DNA from: Bermanella sp051277445
GTDB taxonomy: Bacteria > Pseudomonadota > Gammaproteobacteria > Pseudomonadales > Oceanobacteraceae
Assembly: GCA_051277445.1 (NCBI GenBank)
Contig: JBNMQC010000084.1
Span: forward strand, 1-10,038
DNA length: 10,038 bases
Direction of reading: 5' to 3'
Shown here: piece by piece, positions 6,759 to 10,038 of the stretch
Layout: each line of letters opens with the position of its first letter
How positions within the stretch are numbered: the stretch's first letter is position 1
Position numbers and translations under genes: made by a program
The notes under the pieces: generated by a model
What the model saw: the letters and a program-made list of their open reading frames with translations, nothing else
Database searches by the model: none
Told to the model about the DNA's origin: nothing

Positions 6759-9089
6759 ATGAATATACGCAAAAAACTCATATTGGGGGCCATGTTTATT
6801 GGCTTTGTCCCTATTTTACTAGGGGCCAGTTACATCGGCTATAACGCCATCCATCAAGGTCAAACCCTGATACGCAGTCAGATTCAGCAGCAGCTGATTT
6901 CTGTGCGTGAAATCACCGCTGAAAAAGTCGAAAGTTATTTCTCTACCATTGAAAACCAAATTTTAACTCTTTCTAAAAGCCGTATGGTCATAGACGCCAT
7001 GCAAGACTTTGAAGGGGTGTTCACTGCCCATTCGTGGGATGCTAAGTTAGACCCCGCCGAAGTCGACGCCAGTTTAGCTAACTATTATCGCAATGAATTT
7101 GCGGCCCAATACAACGAGCTGAACCCTGGTAATGGGGTTGATGTTCAGGCGTTAATTAATGGTCTATCTAACGAAACCAAAGCCCTGCAATACTCTTATA
7201 TCAGTAATAATCCTAATCCCTTGGGTGAAAAAGATAAGCTTTTACACTCGCCAAACTTTACCCCCTACACCAAGATGCACGCCTATTATCATGAGTCATT
7301 GCATGACTATCTGACCCGTTTTGGCTATTACGATATCTTCTTGGTGAGCGCCGAAACCGGCCATATTGTTTACAGCGTTTATAAAGAGTTGGATTTCGCC
7401 ACCTCACTGATTGATGGCCCGTATGCAAATTCGGGTATTGCCCAAGTGTTTCGGCAGGTGAAAGATTCAAAAGACAGTACCGCCGTGGCACTGACGGATT
7501 TTGCGCCGTATTTACCTTCCTATGAAGCGCCTGCCTCGTTTATTGCCTCGCCCATATTTGAAAGTGGTGAGCTGGTGGGTGTGCTTATTTTTCAAATGCC
7601 CATCGAGCGCCTTAACCAAATCATGACCCATAATGGTAAGTGGAATGAGGTGGGTTTGGGCAACAGTGGTGAAACCTATCTGGTGGGCCAAGACTTTAAT
7701 ATGCGCAGCATGAGCCGCTTTTTAATGGAAGATAAAAGCGCCTACGGCGAGCTGTTAAAGCAAATAGGCATGGGCCCTAGTTTGATTGAAAACATCATTG
7801 CCAAGCATACCAGTGTGGGGTTGCAGCCGGTTAAGACGATAGGCACTCAAGCGGCGTTATCCGGTGAGACGGGGTATCAAGCGTTTCCGGATTACCGCGG
7901 CATTCGGGTGTTCAGTGCGTATAAACCCATCAAGATTAAAGGCTTCACTTGGGCCTTAATGAGCGAGATCGACGAAGAAGAGGCGTTTTTATTTACCGAC
8001 CAATTGAAAGATTCCATCATTGCCACGTCGGTGATCGCGGTGCTTTTGGCCCTGTTGTTAGCAGGGGGCTTGGGCTTGGCCTTTTCAAACTCCATTACAG
8101 GCCCCATTAATCGCACCGTGGGCATGTTAAAAAACATTGCCAAAGGCGACGGCGACCTCACACAGCGACTTGATGCCACCAACAAAGATGAGATGGGCCA
8201 GCTGGCGTACTGGTTTAACCATTTTATTGCGGATATTCAAAACCTAATATCCGATTTAAACAGCATCATTGTGACCTTGTCGCAGTCGTCTTCATCATTT
8301 AAAACCGATGCAGGCGCGGCAGAAAATGCCATGGATGAACAAAACGAATTAACGCGCAATATTTCAAACCTCATGAACAACCTGCAAGGAGTGGTGGATG
8401 AGATCGCGCAAAGCAGCCAAGACACCTCTGAGCTTGCCATTCAAACCTCTAACTCATCCAATGCAGGTTTGAAAACCGTGCAAGCCTGTACCACCGCGAT
8501 TCAAGACTTGTCTGAAGACATTCAACAAATGGTGTCGAGTATCGATACCCTCAACCAAAGTTCGCAGCAGGTGGGCGAAGTGGTGTCAGTGATTCAAGCC
8601 ATTGCAGAGCAAACCAATCTGTTAGCCCTTAATGCCGCCATTGAAGCAGCCCGAGCCGGTGAAAGTGGCCGAGGCTTTGCCGTGGTCGCCGATGAAGTGC
8701 GGAACCTTGCCCAGCGCACGCAGGACTCAACCCTTGAAATCAGTGAGTCGGTAACCACCATTACAGACGGCATTCATAGGGCCGTTGAGTTGGCCTCTAA
8801 CTCCCATGAAAGTGTGCAACAAGGTTTGAATAGCGCCCAAGAAGCCGAAGAAACCTTTAAAGCCATTAATGAATCGGTTGATGATATCCGTGAAAACGGT
8901 GAGCGCATGGTCTCGGCGGCTAAAAAACAAGAAGACGCCGCCCGCGAGGTGAATTTGGGCGTGCAATCCATTGAAAGCGGCGCGCAAGGCACCACAGATT
9001 TAATAAAAGGCGTGGCCGTGCGCAGTATTGAGCTTGAGTCTTTAAGTGAAAACCTAAACGGCAAAGTGGGGCGCTATAAAACCTCGTAA
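6759..9089 (+). CDS. Methyl-accepting chemotaxis protein with large Cache-type sensor region
   Basis: A 776-residue inner-membrane chemoreceptor. Residues 1-6 are basic, followed by a membrane segment (7-29), a large periplasmic region (about 30-418), and a second membrane segment (419-442). A HAMP domain follows (about 443-495; GPINRTV, KGDGDLTQRL, DEMGQLA), then a long cytoplasmic signalling coiled coil. The hairpin tip that binds CheW and CheA is unmistakable (615-654: IAEQTNLLALNAAIEAARAG, ESGRGFAVVADEVRNLAQRT). The sensor contains FGYYDIFLVSAETGHIVYSV, a DFA/PYANSG region, VALTDFAPY, FIASPIF and LVGVLIFQMP (about 188-281), a pattern typical of Cache domains; two modules fit its size. There is no C-terminal NWETF-like pentapeptide, so adaptation enzymes would not bind through a tail. 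Upstream, CGGA seven bases before the ATG is a weak ribosome-binding site, and TATAGT (6729-6734) is a weak -10 candidate. It is separated from bauC by a terminator, so a role in beta-alanine sensing would be speculative. The ligand is unknown. Confidence 0.93.
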   Translation: MNIRKKLILGAMFIGFVPILLGASYIGYNAIHQGQTLIRSQIQQQLISVREITAEKVESYFSTIENQILTLSKSRMVIDAMQDFEGVFTAHSWDAKLDPAEVDASLANYYRNEFAAQYNELNPGNGVDVQALINGLSNETKALQYSYISNNPNPLGEKDKLLHSPNFTPYTKMHAYYHESLHDYLTRFGYYDIFLVSAETGHIVYSVYKELDFATSLIDGPYANSGIAQVFRQVKDSKDSTAVALTDFAPYLPSYEAPASFIASPIFESGELVGVLIFQMPIERLNQIMTHNGKWNEVGLGNSGETYLVGQDFNMRSMSRFLMEDKSAYGELLKQIGMGPSLIENIIAKHTSVGLQPVKTIGTQAALSGETGYQAFPDYRGIRVFSAYKPIKIKGFTWALMSEIDEEEAFLFTDQLKDSIIATSVIAVLLALLLAGGLGLAFSNSITGPINRTVGMLKNIAKGDGDLTQRLDATNKDEMGQLAYWFNHFIADIQNLISDLNSIIVTLSQSSSSFKTDAGAAENAMDEQNELTRNISNLMNNLQGVVDEIAQSSQDTSELAIQTSNSSNAGLKTVQACTTAIQDLSEDIQQMVSSIDTLNQSSQQVGEVVSVIQAIAEQTNLLALNAAIEAARAGESGRGFAVVADEVRNLAQRTQDSTLEISESVTTITDGIHRAVELASNSHESVQQGLNSAQEAEETFKAINESVDDIRENGERMVSAAKKQEDAAREVNLGVQSIESGAQGTTDLIKGVAVRSIELESLSENLNGKVGRYKTS

Positions 9090-9108
9090 CCTCATTCACC
9101 TAATACAA

Positions 9109-9142
9109 ACAAAAAAGCCGTCTAGTTTGACGGCTTTTTTGT
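9109..9142. terminator. Bidirectional terminator between the chemoreceptor and rarD
   Basis: A perfect 14-bp stem (9109-9122 with 9129-9142) encloses the six-base loop TAGTTT. The GC core GCCGTC/GACGGC is flanked by six As on one side and six Ts on the other, so it works as an intrinsic terminator on both strands. It sits between convergent genes: 19 nt after the chemoreceptor stop and 12 nt after the transporter stop. Confidence 0.93.
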
Positions 9143-9154
9143 GTCGGCTATGGG

Positions 9155-10038
9155 TTAATGCCCTTGAATATATCGCCTTTGAACCCGCCACTGACGAAGG
9201 CCATCCCATAAAGTCAACAGCAAGCCAAAGCCAATTAAAGCGTAAGACCAAACCTCGTGATCACTTAATGTTTCACCCATGGCCAAATACGCCAATACAA
9301 AGATCAAAGTGGGCTCTAAATAACTGATTAACCCCAGTAAACCCAGCGGTAAACGCTTATTGGCGGCGATGTAACACAACATGGGGATAGCACCTAACAC
9401 GGCAACGCCCATAAACAACATTAACCAATTCACTTCATACGCAAACGGGTGGGGCAGAGCTTCACCGTTTAGGCCGCCGCTTAACATGATGCCCACAATG
9501 CAAATGGGCAGCAGCAAAATATTCTCAATTAAAAACGCCGAAAAGGTCGGTAAGCTTTGATGGCGGCGCAGCATTAAATAAAGTGGGTAACCGACAATAA
9601 TGATGATCACCACCCAAGACAAACCATGGGATTGAATATACGCCAAGCTCACACCCAGTGCGGCAAAGCCCAGCGCCACCCACTGCAAAAGACGCAAACG
9701 TTCTGCGTAAAACAGCTTACCTGCCAGCACCATGACTAAGGGCAATAAAAAATACCCCAAGGATAAATCCATGGTCTGCCCATTCAGTGGTGCCCAGACA
9801 AACACACCCCATTGCAGGCCAATCAACAAGCTGCCTGCGATCAAGCCTGGCCATTGCTTGGGTTGCCATAGTGGCGACAAATTCCCGCGTAATTTACCAA
9901 GGGCCAGCATGCAAATAACCAGTAACAGGCTGGTCCATAAAATACGGTGAAATAAAACCGTATAGCCTGAAATGGGTTGCAACAATTGCAAATACACAGG
10001 CATCACAGAGAATAAGCTAAACGCCGAAACGGCCAATA
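9155..10038 (-). CDS. rarD: RarD-type EamA-family inner-membrane transporter (partial, N-terminus missing)
   Basis: 293 codons are visible, ending at the TAA at 9155-9157. The coding frame is open to the right edge at 10038, so the first residues, probably about 10-15, are missing; an apparent TTG near 10036 is not the true start. The protein is hydrophobic, with about nine or ten membrane helices in two EamA (DMT superfamily) repeats. RarD hallmarks are visible: FHRILWTSLLL (29-39), LQWGVFVWAPLNGQ (74-87) followed by SLGYFLLPLVMVLAGKLF (92-109), and in the second half GAIPMLCYIAANKRLPLGLLG then SYLEPTLIFVLAYLAMGE (238-255). The tail RQWRVQRRYIQGH is positively charged and so probably cytoplasmic. 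RarD was named as a chloramphenicol-sensitivity protein, but its physiological substrate is not established; drug or metabolite export is the family expectation. It converges on the chemoreceptor gene and shares its terminator. Confidence 0.88.
   Translation of the reverse strand, partial: LAVSAFSLFSVMPVYLQLLQPISGYTVLFHRILWTSLLLVICMLALGKLRGNLSPLWQPKQWPGLIAGSLLIGLQWGVFVWAPLNGQTMDLSLGYFLLPLVMVLAGKLFYAERLRLLQWVALGFAALGVSLAYIQSHGLSWVVIIIIVGYPLYLMLRRHQSLPTFSAFLIENILLLPICIVGIMLSGGLNGEALPHPFAYEVNWLMLFMGVAVLGAIPMLCYIAANKRLPLGLLGLISYLEPTLIFVLAYLAMGETLSDHEVWSYALIGFGLLLTLWDGLRQWRVQRRYIQGH

Noticed and set aside
9985..10036. Taking TTG near 10036 as the start of the transporter
   Set aside because: RarD proteins have about 10-15 more residues before this point and the frame remains open to the window edge, so the gene is simply truncated by the window.

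Overview
The window comes from a Gram-negative gammaproteobacterium of moderate G+C content, probably a marine, free-living heterotroph of the Oceanospirillales or Alteromonadales kind. That placement is inferred from the gene set and from similarity to Pseudomonas-type catabolic genes; the sequence does not fix a genus. No rRNA, tRNA, CRISPR array, insertion sequence or phage gene is visible.

Layout, left to right. A minus-strand gene for a membrane-anchored protein, probably a sensor, runs off the left edge (1-276). A small GNAT acetyltransferase follows (382-822, minus). A clear minus-strand intrinsic terminator (847-881) then separates it from an NAD(P)-dependent aldehyde dehydrogenase of the PuuC/KauB type (931-2424, minus). 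A LysR-type regulator (2622-3539, minus) is transcribed divergently from a plus-strand pair: an omega-amino acid/beta-alanine:pyruvate transaminase (3707-5044) and a CoA-acylating (methyl)malonate-semialdehyde dehydrogenase (5134-6624). That pair ends at a strong terminator (6659-6686). A large methyl-accepting chemotaxis protein with a Cache-type sensor region follows (6759-9089, plus). It converges on a RarD/EamA transporter gene (minus, cut by the right edge), with a symmetric bidirectional terminator between them (9109-9142).

The core is a beta-alanine degradation module with the same regulator-transaminase-dehydrogenase logic as bauR-bauA-bauC of Pseudomonas aeruginosa. BauA moves the amino group of beta-alanine to pyruvate, giving malonate semialdehyde and alanine. 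BauC converts malonate semialdehyde to acetyl-CoA and CO2. The divergent LysR protein is the likely local regulator. The PuuC/KauB-like dehydrogenase next to bauR would extend the route upstream by oxidising aminoaldehydes such as 3-aminopropanal, from 1,3-diaminopropane or spermidine, to beta-alanine; this link is inferred from gene order and family. No bauB or bauD (permease) homologue is present in the window.

No wholly new system is evident. The points most worth a second look are a terminator only 24 nt upstream of the acetyltransferase start codon, paired palindromes in the bauR-bauA promoter region, a near-perfect 26-bp palindrome upstream of the left-edge sensor gene, and an intercistronic stem-loop between bauA and bauC.
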